A DNA stretch of 64,000 nucleotides from positions 177,675,021 to 177,739,020 of the forward strand of contig CM056741.1 in assembly GCA_029851415.1 (NCBI GenBank). The letters run 5' to 3'. A program made the position numbers and the translations under genes. The DNA is from Eretmocerus hayati. Taxonomy: Eukaryota; Arthropoda; Insecta; Hymenoptera; Aphelinidae. Position 1 is the first letter of the stretch. Each line of letters starts with the position of its first letter. Below the pieces are notes generated by a model that worked only from the letters and a program-made list of their open reading frames with translations, was not told the origin of the DNA and made no database searches. Of the stretch, positions 49,649-61,978 are shown one piece after another.

Positions 49649-51218
49649 ATATCAATGCCGATTAGCAACAAAATTCACGTAGAGCCCGGAGCACGCATGC
49701 AAAAATTGCATTGATAGTTCACACATGTACACAGAAGTTCAAGTCCAAAATTTTGCGAAACAGTGCGTGTTTTCATGGGTACAAGAAAACGCGTAGAGGA
49801 CCGTAAAAGTATAGAGGTGAGCGGTGAACGGACGCCGCTGTAAGACTGATGAGGCCCCAAGAGAACGTCGACTTCGTTTACGGGCACCTACTCGTCCTGT
49901 TCTGTGCTTATACTATGTAATGCAACGAACAGATCGGTATGCCCACCACGCGCCCAACAACTGATCAACTCGCGCCGAGAGCCGGTAGGTATACATATAG
50001 AAGAGATATCTTGTGCATGTACATGACGGGGCCTATCTTTTTTTCTTACTTATCCATGAGTTTGGTCAATTTTGATAAGTTATGGTGTGATTGAAGTAGT
50101 ATCCATCCGTTGTTTTTTTCGAAATCTTGATACCAATTCTGTGCAAGTACATGGACACGACATTGAAAAAATAGAGATTTGCGCCAGGGCAGATTTCTAC
50201 TGAAGCGAAGATTTTTATGCGATTAGACACGTAGCTAGACGTACAAATTGTACAAATAATTCAATTTAATCATGTAATGAAGAGTTTTGGTTTAGACCTC
50301 AAGGTGTACTTCTTAGACTTTTGGAAATTCTAGAGCCTTGAGAAATTTTGATAGAGATTTAGTGTCCAATGTGTTGTGGAGGTCTCTGGAATCGGTGGTT
50401 CTAAGTTTCTGGTGAATTTCATACTTGGGAGGATTGAAATGCCTGAATGAATAAACTTGGTTACGGTAACTGGGGTCGCAAGCATTCCGAAGCCGGAGAA
50501 TTAGAAATGATTCAAAGTTTTCTCGTTCCGTTAACAAGACTAACGGTTGAAGGATAAGTGAAAAATGTACGAGCCCGCAGGTCTTGTCGCGCATTTTTTT
50601 CATGTTTTGATGTTGAAATAAGAGGAAGTCAACGTTTTGGACCGATCCTAAATGACACGCACTTTTCTTGGAACCAAAAAGGGGTTTCCGGTACTTACGA
50701 CTTCTTTTTTGTTAGTTACTAAAAGCTATACCGAACAAAATTGATATGATCAATTCCAATGTACTTTAATTCCTTTTCTTTGTTTTTGTTTCAATCTTGA
50801 AATGTTTTGCACAGGATTCCAGAATTGCAGTATAAATTATCGGGGATACCTTACAATATGACGATATATCCATTCAATACATAACTATCATGCTCCGGAA
50901 CCGATATCTCTTTTCATGAGCTTTAGAATTGCGAAATGACTATGGGGCATATTGAGAACACATTGTCACAAACTCGCAAAAATTTCTTTTTACAAAAATC
51001 AAGATAGCTCGGTCCCAATTCCTCGAAATCAAACGAACTTCAGCTCATACTAAAGCTCTCGAAATTGTCTTTAAAATGAGCTGGAATTGTGACGGTTGAG
51101 TAGATAGTCTCAACCATCATCTCTCTCTCCTGTCCCGAATCAATGTAATAATACAACCTTCTTACAGAATGTAGCAGAGCATCCGAGGAGAGAGCAGTAA
51201 ATTATACGTGTAAGAGAG
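49649..51218. other. No gene; fragment of the GTGTACCC element family near the end
   Basis: At about 50967-51085 the sequence (CAAACTCGCAAAAA, GATAGCTCGG, TTCAGCTCAT) matches the tail part of copy A near 23940-24060, so a truncated third copy is present. Nothing else is supported. Confidence 0.45.
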
Positions 51219-51282
51219 GAATGAATGAATGATATCTTTTATTCGTCATACGACAAAAATATACCTACATATTTTCATGTGT

Positions 51283-51447
<165 letters not shown>

Positions 51448-51673
51448 GTAATCATTGAATATTCTGATAAAATCATATTGAGAAATAATTTGATCAAGGA
51501 TAGATACATATCACAATTGTGACTAGTCATACACGTTACGATTTTGCTTGAAAGAAAATGAGATAAAAGGCAGAGGTTCACAAAAATATCACAGCTTTTC
51601 TTCAGTGTGGTGACAGAAGGTCACTTACAATTAAAAAGAAATTGAAAGGAAAAAAAAACAAAACGCGAGCCCA

Positions 51674-52530
51674 TCAAAGATTAAAGTGATGCTGCTTCTC
51701 CACATCAATCCTCTGGGAAGACTTCGATACTAGAAAATCTTTCAAGGACTCTTTGAACAAGGGTGTTTTCTCCCGCTGCCGGAAACCCGGAGGGAGGAAG
51801 TTCCACAAATGAGCATATTGAACCTGGAAAGATCCCCTTCCATATTCAAGTCTCATATTGGGAACTTTGATTACCCGCTCTTCTGCATCACCACTCGCGG
51901 GATGTTCAGATTGATACCTGGTGAACATCGCAGCTAGGTAGCCAGGCTCTCCTAAATGCATGATCTTGTGCATCAACAGAGCTGCGAACTACATTCTCCG
52001 CGAATCAGTACGTCACCAAACCAAACGCTCCCTAAACGTGGTGATGTGCTCATTTCTCCTAAGATCAAAAACCTCACACATGAGTTGCTCAGTCGTTGTA
52101 TCTGTTGCCGCTGTTCGTCCGTGGCGTTGAGGCACACGACCGTACAGTAATCTGAATGCGGTTGAACCAAAGACTCGACTAGGCGAATTCGGAGAGGTCT
52201 AGTGATACACGCCCTGAAAAACCGCAATCCGTATAGGGCTCTGTTGACTTTCTTAGTTGCTTGATCAATGTGCGGTTTCCACGTCAATTCACTGTAAAGT
52301 GTAACACCAAGACTCACGACCGTATCACTGAATGAACTTTCCTTCCTGTGTCTCAACCCCTGGCAAGTCCATTCTCTTCAAATCTTTGATATTCCTCTCA
52401 GATCTGAAGTAGATTGCCTTGGTCTTGCCAGCGTTGAGACACAGGCCGGAACTTCTGGCCCACTCAGCAACTAGTCGTCCGATTTTCCCTACCCGAGTGA
52501 TGCCCTCCCTGATCTTAGATTTCTCGGCTT
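51674..52530 (-). pseudogene. LINE ORF2, reverse-transcriptase C-terminal part
   Basis: Minus-strand reading from about 52530 gives WARSSGLCLNAGKTKAIYF, the conserved stretch after the catalytic palm. After a frame break comes SLGVTLYSELTWKPHID, RALYGLRFFRA and LVQPHSDYC, the usual thumb and connection motifs of jockey-type reverse transcriptases. A further frame shift leads to the C-terminal tail ending at 51674 (YGRGSFQVQYAHLWN, LKDFL). At least two frameshifts and loss of the catalytic core make it non-functional. The YxDD catalytic box is not present in the retained part. Confidence 0.8.
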
Positions 52531-53221
52531 GGAAATAGATTTGGAGAGAGAGACAGTAGATTCATTTTTCATTAGATCCGACGCACTGCGCCCCCGATCG
52601 ACAAACTGACCAGCTGACCGGCCTCGCGCGCCTAAATCGCCAGACTCTGTTTGCCCATCTTGCTGAGCTGGCCACGCTCTCACGCTCGCAGCTTATTCCC
52701 GCGTTTTACCGCGAAATCTCTGTGCCCGTGCCATGTGCGCATCAGCTGTAGCCCTGACACCCTGGTTCGTGCTCCAGAAGGCGAATCGCGAGAGTACCAT
52801 CCTGACCCAGCGTGCGGCCGATGTCCGAGACCGGGACATCGTCCGATCATTAGGACCAATTCCCTGCGAGCGTCCGACAAGCATAAATTGTGAGTACCAA
52901 GTTGAGTTTCTTTCTCTCTCTCTATTTGGAGCTTCACTCCCATGCTCTTTTCGTACCTGCGCTCCATGTGCTCAAAAAGCACCATGTGTATTTCATTGAG
53001 TAATTCCTCCTATATTCATTGTAAAATCATGCCTCATAATCTTAGCGCACTACCTCATTCCATCTCTCTCGTGCGCAGGAGCACTCAATATAACTATATC
53101 TATGTATAACGTAGCAGCAGATCCAGAAGTATGCAGAGTTTCAGTACTATATATAACATCTAATCAAATCTGCTGGGCATTGCACCTTGACCAGCATGTG
53201 CGGCCATTTCCTAGGCTTGTT
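52531..53221. other. GC-rich segment replacing the LINE polymerase core
   Basis: This stretch sits where the reverse transcriptase core should be but does not read as LINE in any frame. 52545-52900 is GC-rich with overlapping frames of 63-101 codons on both strands and ends near CT-repeats (52908-52925). It may be a fragment of another retroelement, such as an LTR, inserted with deletion. I could not find flanking duplications or matching ends. Confidence 0.35.
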
Positions 53222-53940
53222 CTAGCGACTGGGCCGTAACAGGTTATGATTTACAATGACTGATTCTAATTCCTGAGAAAACAACTTGGCATCGAATTGA
53301 CTAAAATTTCTGGAGGTAATTATATGTGGCTCTATAACCTTGACGGGTAATTTGTAATCAATGACAATAAAATCGTGACCATGTATGTACGGGGTATTAG
53401 ACTTAGAGTAGCTCAAAAATTTAGCGGCGAAACCAACAATCATGACATCTATCCATGTATCTGATTCCTCAAGGTGGTAGCTAGCCCCCGAGGGAACACA
53501 GGATAGAGAGTGTTCCGTGATTAGCTTGCCCAGATGATTACCGCAATAACGGCTTGACAATGAATCAGAATTCAAATCCCCAGCCAAAATAAAGTTGCTG
53601 TACAATTGAGAAATGTATTGAAAATCTGCAAAAAACTTTGTCAATACGTGTCCGTTCGGTCGACGATACAGGGAACCGATTAAAATTTTCTCATCATCAC
53701 ACATTTGCACTTCAACAAGCAAGTCTGTTTCATCTAGATGTATGATTTTTGAAGATCTAATCATTTTGTACGACAATCGAGCGTGAACATAACAAGCCAG
53801 TCCACCGCCTTGCATAAAATCGCGTTTTCCTGTGGAAGATTTTAGCCCACGGTCGTTTCGAATTAATGCCAAATTTGGAATTGATACTAATGAGTTCAGA
53901 CAAAGTGGAGTGAGCCATGTTCCAGAGACAGGAAGAACAT
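53222..53940 (-). pseudogene. LINE ORF2, apurinic endonuclease domain
   Basis: The minus-strand frame shows the order of an exonuclease-endonuclease-phosphatase domain: GTWLTPLCLNSLVSI, then GGGLACYVHARLSYKMI, IGSLYRRPNGH, FILAGDLNSDS and GHDFIVIDYKLPV. The GDLN block and the terminal His-Asp pair are the catalytic landmarks that remain. The N-terminal catalytic block lies upstream behind an in-frame stop near 53943. In a live element this domain nicks the target DNA to prime reverse transcription. About 230 residues are open, the rest of ORF2 is broken, and so the copy is dead. Confidence 0.85.
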
Positions 53941-54145
53941 TTTAATCATGACTTTCCAGGAATAGCTTCATAATCGAAATTCTTTTTAAGAGAAGTGACA
54001 TTCAAATGCGCAACTCGGAGATAAGTGTGGATTGGTCCTCTTTCACGCACAGGTTGAGAATCAGGTGATAGTCATGCTATGTTATTCAAGTCAGCTTCTG
54101 TCACTATAGGAATATGATTATTATCGTCATCTTTACGTACATGAA

Positions 54146-55168
54146 TCACGCCTTCACGGACCCAAACTCATTTTTATAATTGTACTGCTTAGCACGTTCT
54201 TCGGCATGCACTCGAAGATTATGAAGGACATAAGAGAGCATCTCTTGGAAGAATATCTTGGACTGACTTCCCGCATTAGGAACAATTTTGTCAAATTTTA
54301 GTTCACCATAGTTACGCTTCATCTCGATTACATGATCACAGACGTAGATAGACTTGAATTTGAGAACAAATGAAAAAACATCTTCATGTGTCTGCGCGCC
54401 ATGCGATGGAGTTTGCCCTGCATTTCGGGCAGGATTCTCTATCTTGAATTCGCGCGTCTCAAGAATGTCATTATACAAATAATCTATCTTCAGTTCTTCA
54501 AGGATACCTCGAGAGAGAGTATTCAAGGGTAGATTACATGACCGTGGAATTCCATTAATTTTTAGTTCAGGACATGGCGCACCAGACACACGCAGCTCTT
54601 TGAGCTGATTTTGTTCGTCACGAAGCAACATATCCTCATTTTCCAAGGAAATTATTCTCTCCGCTTGTTCCTCTATTTGAGTTTTGGAAGAATTAAATTC
54701 TCCATCCAAGCCGGTCAATTTCGCGTTGATTCGATTTGAGTTAGCATTCAAAGCAGAAAACAGTGTAGAAAACTGCTGTGATGGGTTGGAATTCTTCCAA
54801 CCTTCCGCTAGTTCGGCCATAGTTGGAGTTTGAACTGTATTTTGGGTGTTACGGATCATAATATCAGATGAAATCAAGCTACTTGAACTACCAGGGCTGT
54901 CGTCCGTAAAACTTTCCGACAGTTCCCTCGATTTGTTATAGGCCTCATCACGAGGAATTTTCCTTTCACTTGTCTGAGAAATAGATATGTTGTTACCTAA
55001 CAAATTATCCCGGTGTAATGTATCATGGAACGACTGAACTTAGCAAAAATCCTTAAGCTTATTAAAGATGTAACCATGAACACATCCCGGATGGAAGTGA
55101 CTGTTACATGTATGGCAAGTTTTTGAAATATTGATGATATTCTTCTCACACCTATTACATTTACGCAT
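54146..55168 (-). pseudogene. LINE ORF1 with N-terminal PHD-like zinc finger
   Basis: An ATG at 55168 opens MRKCNRCEKN, followed by a C-x2-C-x13-C-x2-C-x4-H-x2-C pattern within 30 residues, a PHD-type finger seen at the start of ORF1 in several insect LINEs. A TAA at 55042-55040 interrupts the frame at codon 43; the same frame then continues to 54146. The middle part has heptad-like Leu/Ile spacing around KTQIEEQAERIISLENE, a likely coiled coil for multimerisation. The C-terminal part (LKFKSIYVCDHVIEMKR, FFQEMLS) resembles the nucleic-acid-binding region of these ORF1 proteins. One nonsense mutation aside, it is well kept. The ATG lies only 8 bp from the CACTA-like insertion. Confidence 0.75.
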
Positions 55169-55204
55169 TGATGATACCCAGTGAACACCATGTAGGGGGC
55201 GATC

Positions 55205-55236
55205 ACTTAGCGATAATCTGTTTTTTATCGCTAAGT
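55205..55236. promoter_or_regulatory. Subterminal hairpin in the transposon left end
   Basis: ACTTAGCGATAA, an 8-nt loop, TTATCGCTAAGT. The same hairpin with a 10-bp stem recurs in unit 2 at about 56540-56571. Conservation in both left ends suggests a role in transposition. Confidence 0.7.
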
Positions 55237-55261
55237 TAACTTCCTGGCGATGATCGCACGG

Positions 55262-55367
55262 AAGATCACTTAAAGTTCACTTAAAGTCCACTTAAAAATT
55301 CTCCCGCGCGAGAGAGCGGTTTTCCCGGGCGAAGATCACTTTAAGTGTACTTTAAGAGCACTTTTAC
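55262..55367. repeat. Subterminal CTTAAAGT/ACTTTAAG motif array, left end
   Basis: At least four octamer copies in both orientations occur around a GC-rich CTCCCGCGCG block. Equivalent sites follow the inner left end (56600-56665), and many occur at the right ends (56440-56480 and 62800-62950). The octamer is itself palindrome-like (CTTAAAG core). Confidence 0.75.
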
Positions 55368-57218
55368 AGATCGTGCGGCGCGCGCGTTTTCATCGCGCTC
55401 GTTTGCATTCCTCCCGTGCTCCTCGTGCCGGCATCGTCTCCTCGCATATTGTCTGCGTCTGTGCCCCGCGGTCGACCTGGCCATATCAACCACGTCCTGA
55501 GGCTGTCACGTCAACACCAATTCAGTGTTTTTTGTGTTCTGCGACTAATTTGTGGCAGCATAATCATTGTCACACGTATTCACGCGTGTCTAACCCTCGT
55601 CGCCGGCATCAAGGTGCTAGCTCTAACACGCCGTCGTCACCTCCTGGGGACGCGACCACTGCTGTATTTGGGATTGTCATCACATCAGTAAGCACCACAA
55701 AAACCATCACCGAGGATTTTTCGGATTTGGATCTGCAGTCGTCAAAGAAAATTAGCAACGAGCCAGCTGATCCATCAAGTGCTGTTGTGCCTCGACCTCG
55801 CTGTCGTCGAGTGATTCTCAACGCATCATCTTCGAGGACTCCGTGGCCGCATCGGACCTTGAGTATTTACCACATTTTCACCGCGCTTCTTTTCATAAAT
55901 TTCCTGATGAATAGATAACTTATTCAAAAGGATAAGTGGAGTAAAAAATTAATGCATAGACTTTTGCAGATTTTTCATGTATTTCTATTGTTAGCAATTT
56001 TTTCGTACTTTATTCCACTAACTTTGGCGTATTTTGATCATAATGTTTGATTCTAATCGACCCAATCCTCTTGGCATAATCAAGGCCAGTGACTAAGTTC
56101 TATGTATGCATGTCTGGATAAATTTCATTGTCCTTTCTATATAGATTGACTAACTTGTTGCTTCTAAATGTTTGATGATCCCTCTAGCAGGATTATAGAT
56201 GAGGATCATCTTTATTCAAGCCTTTATTTTTCAAGTAAAAAATTGTATTGGGTGCCATATCTTGATGATATCAATGTTAACTAAAATTATTATGAATAAA
56301 CTATATGAATCGTAAACCCCAGGAATTAGCATTTTTACTGTGATTAGTATTTTTTTCATGAAAAAAATATGAATTACAATATTCCTGGTTCCCTAAATGT
56401 AATCAAAAAGTCATCTTCCGCGCGATGACTTTTAGGTCCGGTACAGTGTACTTAAAGTCCACTTAAAGTGATCTTAAAGTGTACATCGCGATTATCGCAA
56501 ATATCGGAGATCCCAGTGAGCACCATGTAGGGGGCGATCACTTAGCGATAATCTGTTTTTCATCGCTAAGTTATCTTCTTGGCGATTATCGCACGGAAGA
56601 TCACTTAAAGTTGACTTTAAGATTTCTCCCGCGCGAAGATCAGTTTAAGAGCACTTTAAGAGTACTCATTTCTACAAGCTCGCGGTTTCGCCGCCACACG
56701 TGCATGTCTCGTCACCGCTGCCGGATCGTCTCCTCGTTTTCGCGAATAACTTTCTGTGTTTGTGCCCCGCTGCCACCCTGGCTTTACTGCCCCCACGTTC
56801 TGGAGCTATTACATCATCACCATAAGGTTTTTTATTCGTGTTTTGGAAAATAAGTGGCACAAAAATACGCGTGTTCTCGTCACCGGCAGCGAGAGTCTTG
56901 CTCCACGCCATCATCCCCGTGGGTACGCAATCACCTTTTGCAGCAGCAAATTGTCATCTGCAAGCACCACACGGCGGGTGCACATTGTTGCCCAGGATTC
57001 TTCGGATTCGGATTTGCACCCATCAAAAAATTCAGCGAAGAATCAGTCGGCTGATCCATCAAGTGCTGTGTGCTCACTTTGACCTGCTCGCCATATCGTC
57101 GATCGCACCATCTTCGAGGACTAGCTCCGAGCATCAAACCTTGAGTACTTACTAAATTTCCACCGCTTTTTTTCATCTCCGCGACATTCAATTGAGAATC
57201 AAAGTAGTTTTTCTCATC

Positions 57219-59433
57219 ATGATCCGTAAATCGTTTTCTGACCTATCTCGGCAAGGTAGACATGATCGCGTTAATATTGTAATTCAACAAGAGCTAAACA
57301 ATTTGAGAGCTCTAGAAATCCGTGAGAGGCAGCTAGCCCGAGCAACGAATCATGATGAGAATAATCAAAATCCTCCAGTTCCTCCGATCCCAGAAAATGC
57401 CAACGTCAACCATGCAGATCCAATTCTCATCAATGAAAACATTGCTGGTGTGGATGACAATGTTAGTATCGAGGGTGATGGGGGCAATTTTATTGATGAG
57501 CATGTTGAACCTGATGTTATCGCTGATATTGAACATCACAATCTTGTGAGTGATGCCTCAGACTCTGATGCTGAAGAAGCTCAGATGGATGAAAATGTGC
57601 AAGCTTTGGTCACCTCAAGCTCAGAGTCTGAAGCTGAGGAAATCTTTCAAGAACATGATAGGAATGATGCTCAAATCACTCTCAAAGATTTTCTAATTCA
57701 GTGGTTCTATGAATGTAACATCAATAAAAGAGCCCTTACTAAATTGCTCCATGGATTGAGAAGGTTCAATCAGTTACCGTTGGACTTGCCTATGGATGCA
57801 AGAACCCTTCTTTCCACTCCGAGGCATGGTATCATTCCTGTTCGCATGGGCAGTGGTGAATTCCATTACTATGGTCTAAAGCGAGCTCTTGTGAACCAGA
57901 TGACTTTGTATGACTCAAGGGATATCCCTCAAGTGCTAGAGTTAGATATTTTTGTGGATGGTCTTACCTTATCAAAAAGTTCCAAAAGTGAACTATTTCC
58001 TACGCTTGGAAAAGTTGTGAATGCTCCTGTCTTTACAGAAATTTTCATCATATCAATTTATCATGGTGCATCAAAATCTGATGATGCTCATGAGTTCATG
58101 AGGTCATTCAATGAAGAATTCTTAGTTCTAAGAGATGAAGGCTTTGAGTTCAATAATCAAGCTTACTTTGTGCGAATAAGAGCTATCATAGCAGATACTG
58201 TTGCTCGTGTTTTCATTTTGTGTTTCCCATCACACAGCAGTCGCTGTGGGAAGTGTATTCAAAATTCTAGAAGGATATTAGACACCTGTGTATTTCTTGA
58301 TTCTAATGCTCCATTGAGAACTTTGTTGACATTCAGAGCAGACCTACCTCCTGAGTACCAAAATATCAGATCACCAGTCGAATATTTAGTTGACCCATTA
58401 ACTCAAGTACCTTTGGATCCAATGCATCATTGGAATTTAGGAGTAACCAAGAAACATGTAAATCTATTTTTGACTGCTCTTGAGAACTTTGATCATGCTG
58501 GTAGAGTAATGGAGAGTCTTGACAATGATTTCAAGTCTCTGACTAAATGGACTCCATCTGAGTTCAATAGAAAAGTGAGAACCATTGAAGAATTTGGTCA
58601 TTTTAAGGCAACAGAACTAAGAACGATACTTTTGTATGCAGGTCCAGTAATATTTCCAAGGTACATGAATTCAGAGGCTATGTTACATTTCAATTCTCTG
58701 CACTTAGCTGCTCGAATACTCAGTGATCCAGATCAGTGTGTCAGAAATAATAACTTTGCTCGAAAACTTTTAATATATTATGTGGAGCAAATGAGATATC
58801 TCTATGGAGATCATATGTTGGTGTACAATGTACAATCTTCTACATGTATGTGATGAAGTGCTGAGATTTGGGACACTGGATAACTTCAGCGCTATTGGTT
58901 TTGAAGGTTTCTTGTATATAATTAAAAAGATGCTAAAAAATGGAACCAACATCTTGAGCCAAATTGTTAATAGGGTGAATGAAATGGCACTTGATCAAAT
59001 TCGAGTCAAGAGAGCAAACAGGGAAGGTTTATTGCAGGGTAGGCAATTCATGTTGACCAAACCTAATCCTTCGAATAACCTCCCTCGAGGATACTATTCG
59101 AGTCATGAAAGTATCCAATTTTCAGAGTTTGTATTGACCTCCAATGTACCTGACAATTGTTGCTATATGAAAGATGGAGCCATTGTAGTAATAAGACATA
59201 TATGTCGTAGAAATGCTCAAAGAGAAAGTGTCATTCTTGGAAAACAATTTCTAAACTGTCGCTCTCTAGATGATTATATGATAGATACAAGAGAACTTGG
59301 AATATGTAAATCTGAAACTCTTGGTGAAGACCTCTTAGTTTGGCCAGTAACACAAGTTCATAAAAAAGCCTTTCGGATGCTTTTAGACCAAACCTTCTAT
59401 TTGTTCCCAATGCTGCACACTCACAATTTCTAA
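57219..59433 (+). pseudogene. CACTA/EnSpm-like (Tnp2-type) transposase, one frameshift
   Basis: The first ATG of the frame is at 57219. The N-terminus is basic (RKSFSDLSRQGRHDR), followed by a long acidic linker rich in D/E/N. The core (about residues 240-420) shows LELDIFVDGLTLSKSS, then IISIYHGASKSDDAHEF, VRIRAIIADTVARVF, a CGKC pair and DPMHHWNLGVTKKH. These match the order of Tnp2-type transposases in animal EnSpm-like elements; the Asp in VDGL and the Asp in ADTVAR are the likely metal-binding residues. At about 58830 the frame breaks: MLVYNVQ ends in one frame, and LLHVCDEVLRFGTLDNFSA continues in the next from about 58833 to 59433. The family's motif order runs straight across this break. 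A loss of 2 bases or gain of 1 would explain it. There are no other stops in about 735 codons, so the mutation is recent. No intron is needed. Confidence 0.8.
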
Positions 59434-59779
59434 TAATTGGAACCTTCTGCTATGACTTTCTAAGCTAGTATAGTTGACATTTATCAATTAGTCGAGGGTT
59501 CATGTGACATTTAGCAATATTGTTTCTACTTGTCTAAGTGTAGTTTCTGGAGTCGAAGTCACTTCTTTAGACTTACAAGCAGAATAAAGAATAAGAATCA
59601 TGTTGTAATCAGGAATAAGCAAATTTATCACTCGATGAAACTTTTCTGTTGACGCTGGCATTTTCTGGGCATTTTATCATATTATGATGATGCCTGATAG
59701 GTTGGGGATGACTTTCAACTCTCTCAAACTGGAAAACGTTATTGATGCTCAACATTGTTTTGATCATTGCATGAAATAG

Positions 59780-61978
59780 CTACAAAAAATCACGTCATCG
59801 AATAAGCCACCATCAAGCCAAATAAAAATCTCAAAGAGGGAGCTTAACCGACAACAAAAATTGGCAAACACTGCTAACCTTACTAGATTGGTTAGAACGG
59901 ACAGTTTATTGATGGCACAGCCACCTGCAAAAAAACCTAGAATTGATATGTATTACATTTGACGATTTTTTTCAGAAGAATAGTTAGTTAACCAATGCAG
60001 AGTTTGCAGTACATATTGTTGAATTTCAGGATCAGCTACTGACAAAAATATTATTCCAACGAAAAAGAGTGGTCCTGCAGCTCTACCAACAGGATTTGTG
60101 CCATGCAAAACTAGTAAATTACCCAAAAAAATTGCTCATCCCTCTACGTCTACGATTGTAAATATGAGTAATCAACCACAGTCTAGTTTCGATCTGAACA
60201 GCCAAAACTATTCCTTACTGATCCAAAACTCAGGAATTCAACCAAATCCTCAGAAGAATATTCTAGTTGATCACCGAACTGGCAAAAAATTAACTCCTAT
60301 GACATATGGGCAGCTCGTCCAAAATCTTGGTCCAAATGTTGCTGCCAAGACGCCTCCGTCATTTCCAGAGCAGAAATTCGTTTCAATGTCAGGTACGTGG
60401 AAATTTCCTTCCTCGATTTTGGACTCCGTTTCCCAATGAATTTGACTTGACCATGAATTATTATTTTATATTTGTAGATCTCGTTGGACAAAACGTTCAA
60501 CCAGTATTGAGTAAAAAGACAGTGCAAGTGTCTCAACAACTCGGGCAGATAATGTTCTCGCTGCCTTCAGGTCAAAACTTCATTGCGTCCGAAGGTGCGT
60601 AAAATTCTTTTCTCATCACGAAATTCAAAATGTTCTGAGACTTGATGAAATATTGATGACCATAATGAATTTTTCCCTTAGAAACTGTAGAAAATAATGA
60701 TCCAGATACTTTCGACGTGCAGGCTCAAAATGTTTCAGTTTCCAGAAACGATGGTGATTATCATTTTTGCACTACCATAATTTCGAAAAATCAGTAAATG
60801 ACTGGAGAATAATCTTTCCAGGTTACGACGACTACAATCTTTCACAAGCTGATACAGTTCTCCTTGATACACAAAATGATGATTTAGATGGAGGATTATT
60901 CGATTTAGATAATCACTCTAACAATGAGGCAAGGCATCCTGATGATAATGATTTGTCGCGTGGTAGTAACGAAGAAAAGTATGATAACGTCGATGAAACA
61001 GAAAATTTTGGAGTTGATGACGAAACTTCTACTGTAAATGGAATTCTACACAAAGCTGCAGCCTCTGTTATTGAATTGAGTCAGGATGAGCATCTCCATG
61101 AAAATTGTTGCCGTAAGTTTCGATTCTCTGATATGTTTAAAACGAGCTCGTTATTTGAACTATCTTCTATAGCATCTTGTATTCATTGCAGGTATGTGTA
61201 GACGTGAAAATCGTTTACTCATGCAGAAAGTGGAGGCTCTGAATCAGATGTTAAAAGAGGCCCTAGATCTACTAAAACAGGAACGCTCTGGTGACAAAGA
61301 AAAACAGTCTGAGACGGATAAAAAAGAAGATACAGATGATAGTGTGGAGATGGAGGTTTTAATGAATTTGCCTGTGAAAACCCATGAAGAACTCGTTGAA
61401 TTCAGCACAAAAATCCAGTCTGACGGAAAATTACGAAGAATTTTGGTAGGAATCTATTCTATATTTGAATGAGTTGACAAAAAAAATTGAAATCACTCAG
61501 CATTTATTTCTCTATTATTCCAGACGACTGAGCTGCAGGATTTCAAAGTAAAAGATGACTCTGCCAAAACAATTCACCGCATGATGGGGTATCTTATAAC
61601 CGATCAATGCGCGGATGGAGTAGTATGGACACAGCCTAGAGGAGGAAGCCCGAAACCAACTGTCTGTGACATGTATATCATGAAATACGTAACTTGTGAG
61701 TAAAATCTACTGTTTGTACATAGCCATAGTCATCACAAGTTGATGAACTCGCTTATTAACCTCTACTTTTTGCAGGGGTCATAAAAAAAATGTTCCCTGG
61801 TGATGAGGACGTTAACAACGATCTCATTGAAAAATTCCTGATGAACTGGATCACGAGATCTTCAGATCGGTTGAGAAATGCTGCCAAAAAGAAATCATCA
61901 AAGAAAAGAACCAAACAGGCCCCAGTTGAACGTGCCGCAGAAGGAGAGAAAGAAAAATCTGATGAAGATTTCGAGTGA
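59780..61978 (+). CDS. Second transposon gene: acidic coiled-coil, DUF4806-like protein, at least seven exons
   Basis: Seven exons join in frame at consensus GT...AG sites: 60030-60392, 60478-60594, 60682-60753, 60822-61112, 61192-61445, 61524-61695 and 61776-61978. The stop is TGA at 61976-61978. Phases agree at all six junctions and no exon contains a stop. An upstream open stretch at about 59780-59955 (RELNRQQKLANTANLTRLV, PPAKKPRID) may be the first coding exon, but its donor phase does not match, so the start is unresolved; the first ATG in the next exon is at 60098. The protein has a Gln/Asn/Pro-rich N-terminus and an acidic middle. A coiled coil follows (MCRRENRLLMQKVEALNQML), then LPVKTHEELVEFSTKIQSD and DRLRNAAKKK, which resemble the insect DUF4806 domain. 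The basic tail looks like a nuclear-localisation signal. By analogy with plant CACTA elements it may bind the subterminal octamers; that is inference. Confidence 0.7.

Larger units (their letters stand above)
55177..56511 (+). mobile_element. Unit 1: internally deleted CACTA-like derivative
   Basis: 55177-55900 matches the left end of unit 2 (56512-57190), including the hairpin, the ACTTTAAG sites and a decayed 5' exon-like stretch (both encode an ADPSSAV-type peptide). 55930-56511 matches the right part of unit 2 (about 62190-62854), with TTTTTCGTACTTT, GATTCTAATCGA and CGCGATTATCGCAAATATCG. The genes between are deleted. It stops at ATATCGGAGAT and lacks the terminal 112 bp, abutting unit 2 directly. 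Confidence 0.8.

Noticed and set aside
49840..49880. CTGATGAG near a GAAC resembles the core of a hammerhead ribozyme
   Set aside because: The required GAAA and the pairing stems I and II cannot be formed from the neighbouring bases.
55373..55918. 181-codon frame in the deletion derivative of the transposon
   Set aside because: It aligns with the 5' region of unit 2, where the frame is not kept. The composition is Arg/Ser/Pro-rich from GC-rich subterminal DNA, so it is not a separate gene.
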